Source: Bacteroidales bacterium (GTDB taxonomy: Bacteria > Bacteroidota > Bacteroidia > Bacteroidales > JAADJA01). Taken from it: 64,000 bases of DNA. A model generated the notes under the pieces. That model did not search any database. It was not told the DNA's origin and saw only the letters and a list, made by a program, of their open reading frames with translations. Shown one piece after another: positions 19,941 through 29,212 of the stretch. The translations under genes and the position numbers were made by a program. The stretch is from the NCBI GenBank assembly GCA_020052415.1, contig JAGVPB010000040.1, forward strand, positions 88,410 to 152,409, read 5' to 3'. Position 1 is the stretch's first letter, and each line of letters opens with the position of its first letter.

Positions 19941-19973
19941 ACCTGAAAATAAATTTTACTTTAAATTTCAGGT
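19941..19973. repeat. Inverted repeat upstream of ftsZ
   Basis: ACCTGAAA and TTTCAGGT form a perfect 8-bp inverted repeat around a 17-bp AT-rich spacer, about 160 bp before the ftsZ ATG. It could be an operator or a weak stem-loop. No U-tract follows, so it is not an obvious terminator. Confidence 0.4.
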
Positions 19974-20135
19974 TAAAGGAATGAATAAGTCAATTTCGGA
20001 TGGTGTTAAATAAAAAATTAAAATGCCGTTTTTGCCCTGTTATCAAGGGAAATAATTAACATTCATTTTGTTGATAAAAAAAAGGCCGGCAATGAAATAT
20101 AGTTTTATTAAGTAATAATTTTAAAAACAAAAAAT

Positions 20136-21701
20136 ATGGATAGCATGCTTAAGTTCGATTTACCTAAGAATCAATCCTCTATCATAAAAGTTCTCGGAGT
20201 TGGTGGAGGTGGTAGCAATGCTGTTTCCCACATGTATAGCCAGGGAATACAGGGTGTTGACTTTTTTATTTGCAATACGGACGCCCAGGCCATGGAGGCC
20301 AGTCCGGTTCCTACCAAAGTACAGCTTGGCTCAAAAGGCCTTGGCGCGGGATCATTGCCATCTGTTGGTAAAGAAGCTGCGATTGAGAACATCGAGGACA
20401 TCAAAATGATCCTTGAGAAAAACACCAAAATGTTATTCATCACTGCCGGTATGGGCGGTGGTACCGGGACAGGCGCTGCACCTGTCATCGCTGAAACTGC
20501 AAAGAGCCTAGGAATCCTTACCGTCGGGATAGTAACTATTCCATTCCTTTTCGAAGGAAGAAAACGAAAGCTTCAGGCGGAGTCAGGACTTGAAGAACTG
20601 AGAAAATATGTGGATACCCTCCTGATCATCTCCAACGACAAGCTTAGGGAAGTCCATGGCGATCTCAAACTTTCGGAAGCCTTTCAAAAAGCCGACAACA
20701 TCCTGACGGTGGCAGCCAAAGGAATCGCTGAGATCATTACAGTTACAGGCTATATCAATGTTGATTTCGAGGATGTGAAAACTGTGATGAAAGACAGCGG
20801 CACAGCCATCATGGGATCGGCTACGGCCGAAGGTGACAACCGGGCCATCCGTGCGGTTGAAGAAGCGCTTTCCTCTCCCCTGCTCAACGACAACAGGATC
20901 AACGGTGCAGATAATATCCTTCTATATATTGCCTCCGGCGATGAAGAAATTACTATGGACGAGGTGACGGAAATAACGGAATATATCCAGAACGAAGCCG
21001 GCCAGAGCGCCGAGATCATCTGGGGTAACGGTAAGGATAATTCACTCGGTAATAAAGTAAGCATCACCCTTGTTGCAACAGGATTTTCAGGTGATAAAGA
21101 AACCGGAATTGTAAAGACAGTAAAGAAGATAGTCCATCCGCTGGCCGACGTAAAAAAGGATGAAAACAAAGAAAAATCTCGCATTCTCGAACCCATCACT
21201 GAAATTACGCTGGTAAGCCAACTCAGGAAAGAGCCTGAAATAAAACAGGAAGAAACAATTACACTCGTTTCTGAACCTAAGGAAGAAATAAAAACGGCAG
21301 AGCCTGTTTCTCATTTCAGGACTTTCGAACCCATTTCTACACCCGAAAAAAAGTCTTCCGTTACAGAAGAAAAGAAAGTTGAGGATCGCAATACCTCAAA
21401 TCCGGTTGAACTGGTGATAGCAAAAAACAACAGCTATTCCGTTGAACTGGAGAAAGAAGAGATTGAAAAGAAAGCTTCCGAACGGATCAAAAAGCTGAAA
21501 GACCTGAGCATGAAGCTTAAAACTCAGAATGAGATTGAGGAGCTTGAAAAAACACCCGCTTATATCCGCAGGAATGTTGAATTGTCAGAGGTGAAACATT
21601 CATCTGAGAGCGAAGTCCCGAATTACACCTTATCGGAAAACGACGACAAGCAAATTGAAATAAAATCCAACAATTCCTTTCTGCATAAGGACGTGGATTG
21701 A
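20136..21701 (+). CDS. ftsZ: Cell-division GTPase FtsZ with extended C-terminal tail
   Basis: 521 residues, well above the ~380 of E. coli. FtsZ polymerises into the Z-ring. The tubulin signature GGGTGTGAAP is at about 108, with GVGGGGSNAVSHM near 21 and NTDAQAM near 47. The GTPase core ends near 320. A charged, low-complexity linker of ~150 residues, rich in E and K, follows. The conserved FtsA/MraZ-like binding peptide appears as TPAYIRRN at about 471 and is followed by ~45 more residues, as in other Bacteroidota. Separate promoter likely, given the 292-bp gap after the GxxExxY gene. Confidence 0.97.
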   Translation: MDSMLKFDLPKNQSSIIKVLGVGGGGSNAVSHMYSQGIQGVDFFICNTDAQAMEASPVPTKVQLGSKGLGAGSLPSVGKEAAIENIEDIKMILEKNTKMLFITAGMGGGTGTGAAPVIAETAKSLGILTVGIVTIPFLFEGRKRKLQAESGLEELRKYVDTLLIISNDKLREVHGDLKLSEAFQKADNILTVAAKGIAEIITVTGYINVDFEDVKTVMKDSGTAIMGSATAEGDNRAIRAVEEALSSPLLNDNRINGADNILLYIASGDEEITMDEVTEITEYIQNEAGQSAEIIWGNGKDNSLGNKVSITLVATGFSGDKETGIVKTVKKIVHPLADVKKDENKEKSRILEPITEITLVSQLRKEPEIKQEETITLVSEPKEEIKTAEPVSHFRTFEPISTPEKKSSVTEEKKVEDRNTSNPVELVIAKNNSYSVELEKEEIEKKASERIKKLKDLSMKLKTQNEIEELEKTPAYIRRNVELSEVKHSSESEVPNYTLSENDDKQIEIKSNNSFLHKDVD

Positions 21702-21795
21702 TAATTAAACAGTTCTCAGTTTTAATTTCTGCACAATGGGAAATAAAGGAAATAAAGGGCTAAGGTTTCGCAAATCAATATTACCCGTATTTCCT

Positions 21796-21827
21796 CTATC
21801 TCCCTATCTCCCTATCTCCCTATCTCC
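21796..21827. repeat. Perfect 8-bp tandem repeat (CTATCTCC x4)
   Basis: Four exact head-to-tail copies of CTATCTCC, followed by degenerate CCCTATTCCCC. They lie in the 195-bp gap between ftsZ and yqeY. Complementary GGGGAAATAG-type tracts occur at 32786-32866 and 56641-56706. Confidence 0.8.
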
Positions 21828-21896
21828 CCTATTCCCCTTTATCGAAAGCAATCTTATTTTCAAATTTAAGTATAATAAACCCTGAAATTTCAAATC

Positions 21897-22349
21897 ATGA
21901 ACCTCGAACAACACATCAACGACGACATAAAAGCCGCGATGCTGGCCAGAGACAAGAAAAAACTCGAAGCGCTGAGGGCCGTTAAGGCTTCAATTTTATT
22001 AGCCAAAACGGATAAGGGAACTTCAGGAGAAATAGAGGATGCGGCCGGGATGAAGATCCTGCAAAGGCTCGTCAAGCAACGGCGTGAATCTGCTGAAATC
22101 TATAAGCAGCAAGGCAGACCTGACCTTGCTGATGAGGAGGAATTCCAGCTTTCAGTAATTGCGGGATACCTGCCTGCACAAATGAGTGAGGCTGAGGTGC
22201 GAAAAGTCATCAGCGGTATTATTTCTGAAAACGGAGCCGCTTCCCTTAAAGATATGGGCAAAGTGATGGGCATGGCCACAAAGAAGCTCAGCGGGCAGGC
22301 CGACAATAAACTCATTTCTTCAATTGTCAAGGAATTGCTTAACGGGTAA
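21897..22349 (+). CDS. GatB/YqeY-domain protein
   Basis: 150 residues, the usual YqeY length. The protein is all-helical, with the family pattern KAAMLARDKKKLEALRAVKA near the N-terminus and AGYLPAQMSEAEVRKVI at about 95. A conserved GKVMG motif occurs at about 120 (DMGKVMGMATKKL). It resembles the C-terminal tRNA-binding tail domain of GatB, but the free-standing protein has no firmly assigned role. Convergent with the next, minus-strand gene. Confidence 0.85.
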   Translation: MNLEQHINDDIKAAMLARDKKKLEALRAVKASILLAKTDKGTSGEIEDAAGMKILQRLVKQRRESAEIYKQQGRPDLADEEEFQLSVIAGYLPAQMSEAEVRKVISGIISENGAASLKDMGKVMGMATKKLSGQADNKLISSIVKELLNG

Positions 22350-22431
22350 ACCTTTAGGACATTTCCGGCTATTCTCCCCATCCCATATTTTATTAATATT
22401 CGGATTTTCTATGCGGATTTTGGCAAAAGTC

Positions 22432-24849
22432 CTACCTGCCGGCTTTTGTAACTGAAACGGTTGAATCTAATCTTCCATCCGAATAAAGACAGATAAAATA
22501 ATATCCCGGTTTTACTTCAAAACCTGAATCATCCTGTCCATTCCAGACAAGGCGATATTCCCCGGCAGGATACCGTGCGGAGGTGATACGCCGGACTATT
22601 TCACCCTGTAGATTCACCACTTCAAGATTGATTTGGTGGTCTTTTGAGGTAGTAAAACTGATAAATGTATTTGAAGTAAACGGATTCGGATATACCTTCA
22701 CTTTTAACTTTTCACTTTTTCCTTTTTCCTTTGAACTTCCCGTCAGGGTGTCCTGCCACTCATACGCTCCCATGTCTATCCTTCCGCCTGAGATGCGGGG
22801 ATTGCCAGCAAGATCAGTGGAGGGTAGAGTAACTGTATCTCCATCGAGCATGTAGAGGACATACTTTCCGTTTTCCTCTTTAATGTACGGATAATCCATT
22901 CCCGCTTCATACATAGGCACTCCGGCGTTGATGCAGGGCGATCCCGGCTGCAGGGCATAGTTGAAGGGTTCTCCGCCTTCCCAGAGCGGGTCTTCATCAA
23001 TGTTGCCATCGAGCCAGTTAAGAATATGAATATTGTTCCAGTTTTGGATGTTTTCTTCGCCGCCTTTGACATCGGTACTGGAGATATTAACGGTTGCAAT
23101 ATCAGAAGTTGATGTACCTTCGCCCAGGAAAATTTCATAATTTTCTGTGCCGTAAACGATGCTGTTGTAGAAGTTGATTTCGGCGCCTTCAGTGGCATAG
23201 ACCTGACCACCCGGAACCGGATTGGTTACAATATTATTGGCAATTGATGTATTAATAACATCCACTTTAGCATAATCAGCGCAATTTAATCCACTTGTAC
23301 CAAAATTACCTGCACCTTGATCAAATGTCTTAATATTTTCATTTATCTGAACATTTACGAGTTTAGTCGAATTGTTATCAGGATTTGAATAGGATCCTCC
23401 AATTAATAATCCTCCGCCCCAATTATCACCACCAGGACCATTATTAGAAATGAATGAATTAACAATATGTATTTCTCTAAATATATCACTTGTATTGCTT
23501 AAAACCACTGGGAATCCTCCCGAATTATCATAAACACTCAATCCATAAATATTAATTTCTGAAGCTCTGCTTGTCAATGCTGAGCTTAAGTAGCCTGTAG
23601 TTCCACTTATAGAAATATTCTGAAAATAAACATTATCACAGTGAACAATTTCAAAACCACCATATAAGCCATAGGAATCATAATTGTTATCGTTTCCATT
23701 TATAAAAGAGATTTCCTTTATAGAATAACTCTTCATCCTTGATTCGCTATTATATAAAGGATACGTTAATTCTGCATCAATAATCGTATTTTCGACGCCC
23801 GAGCCAACTAATGAGGTATAATTACGCTGGTAAACCGGGAAGATTTGGCCGGTAGCATGGGAATAAGTGCCTGAACCGAGATAAATTGTTTTTGGATTTA
23901 TTGAATCGGACACGATTTTACTCATTGCAAAAGCAACAGTTTTTAAGGGATCTAAGGGTGTCAAACCACTGTTTTCATTACTTCCATTAATACTCACATA
24001 TAAATCAGCATTTACCTGTTCAATTTTGCCATGATCAATTTCCCAGGTCAAATTATTCAGTGGGTTACCATCGATATCATGCGAGTAAAAGAAAAATTGG
24101 TCAGGCGATAAAACTGAGGCTGTATCCAGGACAATATGCTGCTCTTCCAATGAAATCGTTTTAGTAATATCACAGCCTACAGGACTATAATTCAAATAAA
24201 CTGAATTTTTTTGAATAGTATCGAAAATAAAATCACACTCATTTGAAATGATAATACCTCCGGCTTCTATCAGGGCAGAATTATTTTTTACAACCGTACC
24301 TATCAAATGTACATTTGAAAAATAACATAAGATGCCACCTCCGAACAAGCAGTGGTTATCCTGAATGATGCAATGCGAAATAGCTATTGTACTTGTTACT
24401 ATCAGGATACCACCACCTGAATATATTAAAGAAGAATTGCCTGAACCATGCTGGATTTTAAATCCGCAAAGGGTTGCATCATCACCGATAATGTGTGAAA
24501 TGTAAACACAACTGCCATTGCTGGCTCCATCGATTATGGTTGTATTAATGTAATTGAGATTTCCTGTGGTAAAATAAAGGCTTGCTACAGTAATATTTTT
24601 GCTGTGATAATCTATATTTTCGAAATAGGTACCGGGCCAGACTAGTACCGTATCACCGTTTGATGCTGCATTAATGCCTGCCTGAATGGTCGTAAAATTG
24701 CCGGAACCATCCTGTTTGACTGTAACTACAGTGGCGAGGGCTGCAGAAGATAACAGAACCAGAAAAATGATTACTATAAACAAATTGCCTCTTTCCGGCA
24801 GTTGCCGGACGGGATCGCAATGACGGTTAAATTTTACATAATGTTTCAA
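22432..24849 (-). CDS. Secreted parallel beta-helix protein with T9SS sorting domain
   Basis: 805 residues. After an unusually long basic N-terminus, a hydrophobic signal segment runs at about 22-40 (NLFIVIIFLVLLSSAALA). Two pectin-lyase-like beta-helix regions follow (TIQAGINAASNGDTVLVWPG near 55; KTIYLGSGTYSHATGQ near 320). A choice-of-anchor region and a C-terminal ~85-residue sorting domain (KVYPNPF, GYYFICLYSDG) follow. T9SS exports such proteins to the cell surface. The first ~20 residues come from a dispersed genomic repeat (see findings). No lyase residues can be assigned, so adhesion is as likely as catalysis. It lies 7 bp downstream of the next T9SS gene. Confidence 0.8.
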   Translation of the reverse strand: MKHYVKFNRHCDPVRQLPERGNLFIVIIFLVLLSSAALATVVTVKQDGSGNFTTIQAGINAASNGDTVLVWPGTYFENIDYHSKNITVASLYFTTGNLNYINTTIIDGASNGSCVYISHIIGDDATLCGFKIQHGSGNSSLIYSGGGILIVTSTIAISHCIIQDNHCLFGGGILCYFSNVHLIGTVVKNNSALIEAGGIIISNECDFIFDTIQKNSVYLNYSPVGCDITKTISLEEQHIVLDTASVLSPDQFFFYSHDIDGNPLNNLTWEIDHGKIEQVNADLYVSINGSNENSGLTPLDPLKTVAFAMSKIVSDSINPKTIYLGSGTYSHATGQIFPVYQRNYTSLVGSGVENTIIDAELTYPLYNSESRMKSYSIKEISFINGNDNNYDSYGLYGGFEIVHCDNVYFQNISISGTTGYLSSALTSRASEINIYGLSVYDNSGGFPVVLSNTSDIFREIHIVNSFISNNGPGGDNWGGGLLIGGSYSNPDNNSTKLVNVQINENIKTFDQGAGNFGTSGLNCADYAKVDVINTSIANNIVTNPVPGGQVYATEGAEINFYNSIVYGTENYEIFLGEGTSTSDIATVNISSTDVKGGEENIQNWNNIHILNWLDGNIDEDPLWEGGEPFNYALQPGSPCINAGVPMYEAGMDYPYIKEENGKYVLYMLDGDTVTLPSTDLAGNPRISGGRIDMGAYEWQDTLTGSSKEKGKSEKLKVKVYPNPFTSNTFISFTTSKDHQINLEVVNLQGEIVRRITSARYPAGEYRLVWNGQDDSGFEVKPGYYFICLYSDGRLDSTVSVTKAGR
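24795..24808. repeat. Palindrome core of a dispersed repeat inside the 5' end of a T9SS gene
   Basis: CCGGCAGTTGCCGG is a perfect hairpin core, flanked by GCCTCTTT and ACGGGATCGCAATGAC. The arrangement resembles the 'GTCATTGCGATCCCG' intergenic repeats found in many bacteria, related to those at 63.6-64.0 kb. It encodes the residues HCDPVRQLPERGN. Confidence 0.6.
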
Positions 24850-24856
24850 TTGTGTA

Positions 24857-26260
24857 CTATTGTATCAATACAATCTTATCTGTCTGTAAGGTTTTATTAT
24901 CGGAAGTCACTTTATAAAAATAGATTCCAGGCTCTATACGATTTCCTGATGCATTATCACCATTCCAGGACAGGTTATAATAACCTTCAGGATAAGGGCC
25001 ATCGATCAGTGTTTTAACATGGTTACCCTGCAGGTCGAAGATGCGGATGCCGATATTATTTTTTTCGTTGATCCTGAATGTAAATGTTGTTTTGTTACTA
25101 AAAGGATTCGGTTGGCAGGTGACGAATCCGATATCAGGAGGCAGCTCATATATTTCATTGCTTTTCAATGAAACATGATAATATCTTGCTTTTTCACCTG
25201 CATAGATATTTCGTTTTTCACGAAGTTTCTTAGAATGATCGATTACCACATAATTTCCTTTTTCTACAGGGGCACTTTTATAACCGTTCCAGGTTTCAAA
25301 TTCAATCACTGCACCCGGTGGAACTCCCTGCAAATAACCATTGACTTCAACAAGGGTGTCTCCAGTTTCCCTTACTGCTCCACCTTTCACTTCGCCGTCA
25401 GCCAAAACAGCGATTTCCTCAATGTCGGATAACGAATCCATTTCTACATAGAAGGGAAGGTAATCAGCCTGTTCAGTAAAAGAATAAAAATTGGTTTGCG
25501 GAATATTTTCTGCATCACTGCCCACACCTCCTGGTATCTGCCAATGAAAGTCTACCGGATGATTTGTGGTTAATACTACCAGTTCTCCATATTGAAACGG
25601 TTTTGGTTTTCCGAGCCAGGTTGGAGGATTCTGGAGAATTTTCACCATAGTCCAATATTGAGTCTGGATCTGTGTAAGACCCGCCCAAATATTTGCAGGA
25701 ATGCACTGCTGGGGTAAATAGCACTGATCAAGGAAATAACCAACCCAATTGGCACCTTCATTCATATCTATGGTTGCATCATAATCCTCTTTAGCACCTT
25801 CCAGGCGGATGGAGGCAAGATTTGTATTTCCCTCATATTTTAACTTATAACCTTGAGTTGATTTTAGCTCAATAAGTGTCGGGGTTTGCTCCCATCCATA
25901 TACGTAATCATACGAAATTGACCAGTCAATACCCTGCGGTTTATATTCCATATATAAAAGTTCCGGAGTCTGTCCATCCCAGGGCTCAATTCTGCTAAGC
26001 AAAGTTTTAGCATCGAATGTTTCATCTTTATAGCGTTCCATGCGTGGGAAGGAAATCCATTTCCAGCCAATGCCATTAACAACCTGGAAATTTAAAGATT
26101 CATCGTAAGCTTTAATTTTTGAGGAGTCGCCCCTATCAATTGAATTGGTTGCTTTCTCTTTCTCTACATTAACCAAATCCTGACAATTCCCCTGAAAGAC
26201 TAAAACTTTAAATACAAATATAAATAGGTAGTAACAAATAGTTTTACTCAGGTGATTCAT
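24857..26260 (-). CDS. Secreted protein of unknown function with T9SS sorting domain
   Basis: 467 residues. A signal peptide covers about residues 1-26. Two repeated beta-sandwich-like modules follow, each containing W-V-G-Y-F or W-K-W-I-S-F patterns (GIGWKWISFPRM near 64; GANWVGYFLDQC near 170). This is a module seen in secreted Bacteroidota proteins without known function. The C-terminal ~80 residues are a FlgD-like/T9SS type A sorting domain (CQPNPFSNKTTF, ending GIYFYKVTSDN). It precedes the beta-helix gene in the same orientation by 7 bp, so the two are likely coexpressed at the cell surface. Confidence 0.75.
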   Translation of the reverse strand: MNHLSKTICYYLFIFVFKVLVFQGNCQDLVNVEKEKATNSIDRGDSSKIKAYDESLNFQVVNGIGWKWISFPRMERYKDETFDAKTLLSRIEPWDGQTPELLYMEYKPQGIDWSISYDYVYGWEQTPTLIELKSTQGYKLKYEGNTNLASIRLEGAKEDYDATIDMNEGANWVGYFLDQCYLPQQCIPANIWAGLTQIQTQYWTMVKILQNPPTWLGKPKPFQYGELVVLTTNHPVDFHWQIPGGVGSDAENIPQTNFYSFTEQADYLPFYVEMDSLSDIEEIAVLADGEVKGGAVRETGDTLVEVNGYLQGVPPGAVIEFETWNGYKSAPVEKGNYVVIDHSKKLREKRNIYAGEKARYYHVSLKSNEIYELPPDIGFVTCQPNPFSNKTTFTFRINEKNNIGIRIFDLQGNHVKTLIDGPYPEGYYNLSWNGDNASGNRIEPGIYFYKVTSDNKTLQTDKIVLIQ

Positions 26261-26529
26261 TACTTTTTAATTTTCATATCAAAAGTAGCAGAAGTAATCG
26301 GATTGATAAAATAATAAGTCAGAAATCAGCCATCAAATAAATAAGAGTTTTCTCATTTCTTTTATATTTCGGCTAAGGCTCTGCCTTAGTCGCAAATATC
26401 CTATCAGGCTACAGTCTGTCAAAAAACAAATCTTCGGATCGGAGTAGTCCCCAGACTACGTCACAAATAGCAAATCTCAAATCCTTCTATTTTGTGGCAA
26501 AGAATCCTTTCCCCCTTTGCAAGCAAATT

Positions 26530-26565
26530 CTCTGTGTCCCTCCGTGCCCTCCGTTTCCCCGTGGT
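26530..26565. repeat. CACAGAG-family dispersed repeat
   Basis: The reverse complement starts ACCACGGGGAAACGG and ends GGACACAGAG, matching the flanks of the GxxExxY gene (19397, 19843) and the copy at 37842. No gene is attached to this copy. Confidence 0.6.
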
Positions 26566-26781
26566 AAAATCACACCCCTGCCTCTCTCTCTCATCCCAAT
26601 TCCAAAAAACATGACGCCTTTTTCCCTTCCATTTTAAAACCGTTTTTTCAAAATTACAAAATCCGAAAAGTTAACTCCCTAACATCAATCCTCATTCACC
26701 CTAAGAAAAGATAAACCGACTCGAAACCGAACTATCTTCTTACCGCGACATCATGACAATCCTCAAATCAAAACCCCTTTT

Positions 26782-26917
26782 ACCAGCTACCAGCAACAAG
26801 CAACCTGCCGCCAGTAACAAAAAAAAACCCGTCAGATTTTTCAACCCGACAGGTCTGTCATTTAACTCAAGCTAATTTAACCAGCTACCAGTAACAAGCA
26901 ACCAGTAACCAGTAACT
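26782..26917. repeat. CCAG-rich direct repeats flanking the tsf terminator
   Basis: Two degenerate copies of ACCAGCTACCAG-AACAAGCAACC occur at 26782-26815 and 26880-26917, one on each side of the terminator hairpin. The second copy abuts the tsf stop codon. They look like short-unit repeat tracts (CCAGTAAC units) rather than a mobile element. Confidence 0.6.
26819..26852 (-). terminator. Rho-independent terminator of rplM-rpsI-rpsB-tsf
   Basis: Read on the minus strand: CCTGTCGGGTT, a short A-rich loop, TCTGACGGG, then at least eight T. It lies about 65 bp after the tsf stop in the right orientation. Confidence 0.75.
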
Positions 26918-27746
26918 AACTTCCCAGCATCATCCTTCTGAAGCCCGTAACTTTTAATTCAGGGTCAACCTGCTTTAAATATTGCCCTACCGTCATCTTG
27001 CTGTCTCTCACAAAATCCTGGTTCAGCAGGGTATTTTCTTTGTAAAACTTATTCAGTTTTCCGACGGCGATTTTCTCAACCATATTCTCCGGTTTCCCTT
27101 CCTGCCTTGCCTGTTCCATGCCAATCTCTATTTCTTTATCAATCACCGTTTGCGGTACATCTTCCTTATCCACCGCCACGGGGCTCATTGCAGCAACCTG
27201 CATGGCAAGCTGGTGGCCGGCTTCGTCCGATCCGTTTTCCTTGTTGAATCCGAGAATAGTCGCCAGCCTGTTTCCCTGGTGATTATACGCAAACACTTTC
27301 CCCGCCTCTATACATTCATACCCCGATAATTCCATTTTTTCGCCCGTTTTCCCGATCAGGTCGGTGAGTCCGTCGGCTACTGTTCTACCGTTCAATGGTA
27401 AAGATTTCGCTTCGCCGGCGCTTTTTGGCTTTGAAATCAATATCTGGTTTAAGGTATCATTTGCAAAGCTTACAAACTCCTTGTTTTTAGCAACAAAATC
27501 CGTTTCACAATTCACCATGATCAGCGCGGCGAATTTTTTATCGGTCGTAGTTTTCGCAATCACTATTCCTTCGTTGGCTTCTTTGTCAGCCCTTTTGCTG
27601 GCCACCTTCTGCCCTTTTTTGCGAAGAATATCAATTGCCTTTTCATAATCTCCTTCAGCTTCAACCAGTGCATTTTTACAATCCATCATACCTGCACCGG
27701 TCATCTTCCTTAATTTATTGACTTCTGCTGCTGTGATATTTGCCAT
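26916..27746 (-). CDS. tsf: Translation elongation factor Ts
   Basis: 276 residues. EF-Ts exchanges GDP for GTP on EF-Tu. The N-terminal UBA-like helix pair is present (NKLRKMTGAGMMDCKNAL, about 10-27), followed by the core motif CETDFVAKN at about 79. Last of the four-gene minus-strand ribosomal operon, 46 bp after rpsB. A terminator lies just downstream. Confidence 0.96.
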   Translation of the reverse strand: MANITAAEVNKLRKMTGAGMMDCKNALVEAEGDYEKAIDILRKKGQKVASKRADKEANEGIVIAKTTTDKKFAALIMVNCETDFVAKNKEFVSFANDTLNQILISKPKSAGEAKSLPLNGRTVADGLTDLIGKTGEKMELSGYECIEAGKVFAYNHQGNRLATILGFNKENGSDEAGHQLAMQVAAMSPVAVDKEDVPQTVIDKEIEIGMEQARQEGKPENMVEKIAVGKLNKFYKENTLLNQDFVRDSKMTVGQYLKQVDPELKVTGFRRMMLGS

Positions 27747-27792
27747 TTTTATTTTTATTTAATCCCTTATCATAAGGGAAAATTAATTTTTC

Positions 27793-28719
27793 TTAGTTGA
27801 TCTTAGTGGGTTTTTTACTTCCTTTTGAAATTGGTCTCCTTGCCCGTTTAGCCGGTTTCTTAACCTCTTCACCGGGTTCATCTGTAGCTTTCGCTTTTAA
27901 TCTTGCCAGCGTTTTTGCCTTTTCAATTGCCTCATCTTCCTCGTCCTCTACCATTTTTAACGATTCGGCTTTTACCCTTATCATTTCTTCCTGTTCTTCT
28001 TTATCTTCAAGGTCGCGCTTGTCTTTGTCGAGTTTTCTGTCCATCAATCCTTCTTCGATGGATTGCACCATTGCACCGACAATGAGGTCAATAGATTTTG
28101 AAGCATCGTCGTTAGCCGGGATCGGGAAATCCACTTTAGTAGGATCCGAATTGGTATCAACAATCGCGAATGTAGGTATGTTCAGCTTTTTAGCTTCAGC
28201 CACAGCGATATGCTCTTTCAGGATGTCAACAACAAATATTGCGGAAGGCAAACGGTTCAGATCGGCGATACTGCCAAGCTGTTTTTCGAGTTTAGCCCGC
28301 TCGCGCTGTATCTGAAGGCGCTCCCTTTTGGACAAATTCTTATACGAATTGGTGGCGATCATTTTATCAATGGATGCCATTTTGCGAACCGCTTTACGTA
28401 TAGTAGCAAAATTGGTAAGCATTCCACCCGGCCAGCGCTCCGTAACATAAGGCATTCCGATCCTTTTTACGTGGGCGGCTACAATTTCCTTTGCCTGCTT
28501 TTTAGTAGCGACAAATAATATTTTTTTACCTGAGCGGGCAATTTGTTTTATTGCCGAAGCCGCTTCTTCAATCTTTGCGGCTGTTTTATAAAGATCAATA
28601 ATGTGAATCCCGTTCTTCTCCATAAAAATATAAGGAGCCATATTCGGATTCCATTTTCTTTTAAGGTGTCCAAAGTGCACACCGGCTTCTAATAAATCGT
28701 TGAAAGTTGTTTTTGACAT
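27793..28719 (-). CDS. rpsB: 30S ribosomal protein S2 with long charged C-terminal extension
   Basis: 308 residues, ~65-70 more than E. coli S2. The S2 core is clear: LLEAGVHFGHLKRKWNPNM at about 6-24, RWPGGMLTNFATI near 95, and FAIVDTNSDPTKVDFPIPAN near 185. From about residue 228 the protein becomes a charged helical tail (EDKEEQEEMIRVKAE) ending in a basic segment (KRARRPISKGSKK). Bacteroidota S2 proteins are often extended. Third gene of the operon; the 101-bp leader before it may carry autoregulatory structure. Confidence 0.95.
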   Translation of the reverse strand: MSKTTFNDLLEAGVHFGHLKRKWNPNMAPYIFMEKNGIHIIDLYKTAAKIEEAASAIKQIARSGKKILFVATKKQAKEIVAAHVKRIGMPYVTERWPGGMLTNFATIRKAVRKMASIDKMIATNSYKNLSKRERLQIQRERAKLEKQLGSIADLNRLPSAIFVVDILKEHIAVAEAKKLNIPTFAIVDTNSDPTKVDFPIPANDDASKSIDLIVGAMVQSIEEGLMDRKLDKDKRDLEDKEEQEEMIRVKAESLKMVEDEEDEAIEKAKTLARLKAKATDEPGEEVKKPAKRARRPISKGSKKPTKIN

Positions 28720-28820
28720 GTGTTTTATGTTTACATTCCGTTAATAATGCAATTGCGGAGTAGCCCCGTTTTACCGGAAGTCTCAGCAATTTAGATACTA
28801 AACATCCTATTAAAATATTT

Positions 28821-29207
28821 CTATCGTTTGCTGAACTGGAATTTTTTACGGGCTTTCTTTTGTCCGTACTTTTTCCTTTCCACCATACGCGGATCTCTTC
28901 TCATCAGTCCTTTAGCCTTCAGAGGCGGCCTGTATTCAGGATTAATTTCAACAAGGGCCTTTGAAATTGCAAGCCTGAGCGCTTCCGCCTGGCCTGTAAT
29001 ACCGCCGCCATCCAGGTTAACAAGAATATCGTATTTCCCAACATTTCCGGTTATTTCCAAAGGCTGGTTTACGATATATTGAAGTGTGGCAACTGAAAAA
29101 TAGTCTTTATAATCTCTTTTGTTTACAGTGATCTTACCATTGCCTTCTTTAAGGTAAACCCTAGCAACAGCAGTTTTTCTTCTTCCTGTAGTATTGATTA
29201 CTTCCAT
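28821..29207 (-). CDS. rpsI: 30S ribosomal protein S9
   Basis: 128 residues. Typical S9 start (INTTGRRKTAVARVYL), GGGITGQAEALRLAI in the middle, and the basic tail GQKKARKKFQFSKR that reaches the P site. It follows rplM by 5 bp, the universal L13-S9 pair. Confidence 0.97.
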   Translation of the reverse strand: MEVINTTGRRKTAVARVYLKEGNGKITVNKRDYKDYFSVATLQYIVNQPLEITGNVGKYDILVNLDGGGITGQAEALRLAISKALVEINPEYRPPLKAKGLMRRDPRMVERKKYGQKKARKKFQFSKR

Positions 29208-29212
29208 TATTG

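Larger units (their letters stand above)
26261..26915. other. Gene-free 655-bp interval with hairpins and repeats
   Basis: No coding sequence is credible here. It holds a 10-bp stem hairpin at 26370-26392 (CGGCTAAGGC / GCCTTAGTCG), a second hairpin at 26444-26459 (GTAGTC-CCCA-GACTAC), a CACAGAG-family repeat at 26530-26565, and the tsf terminator with flanking CCAG-rich direct repeats. Confidence 0.6.

Noticed and set aside
24857..26260. FlgD flagellar hook protein
   Set aside because: The FlgD-like similarity is restricted to the sorting domain; no flagellar genes are present.
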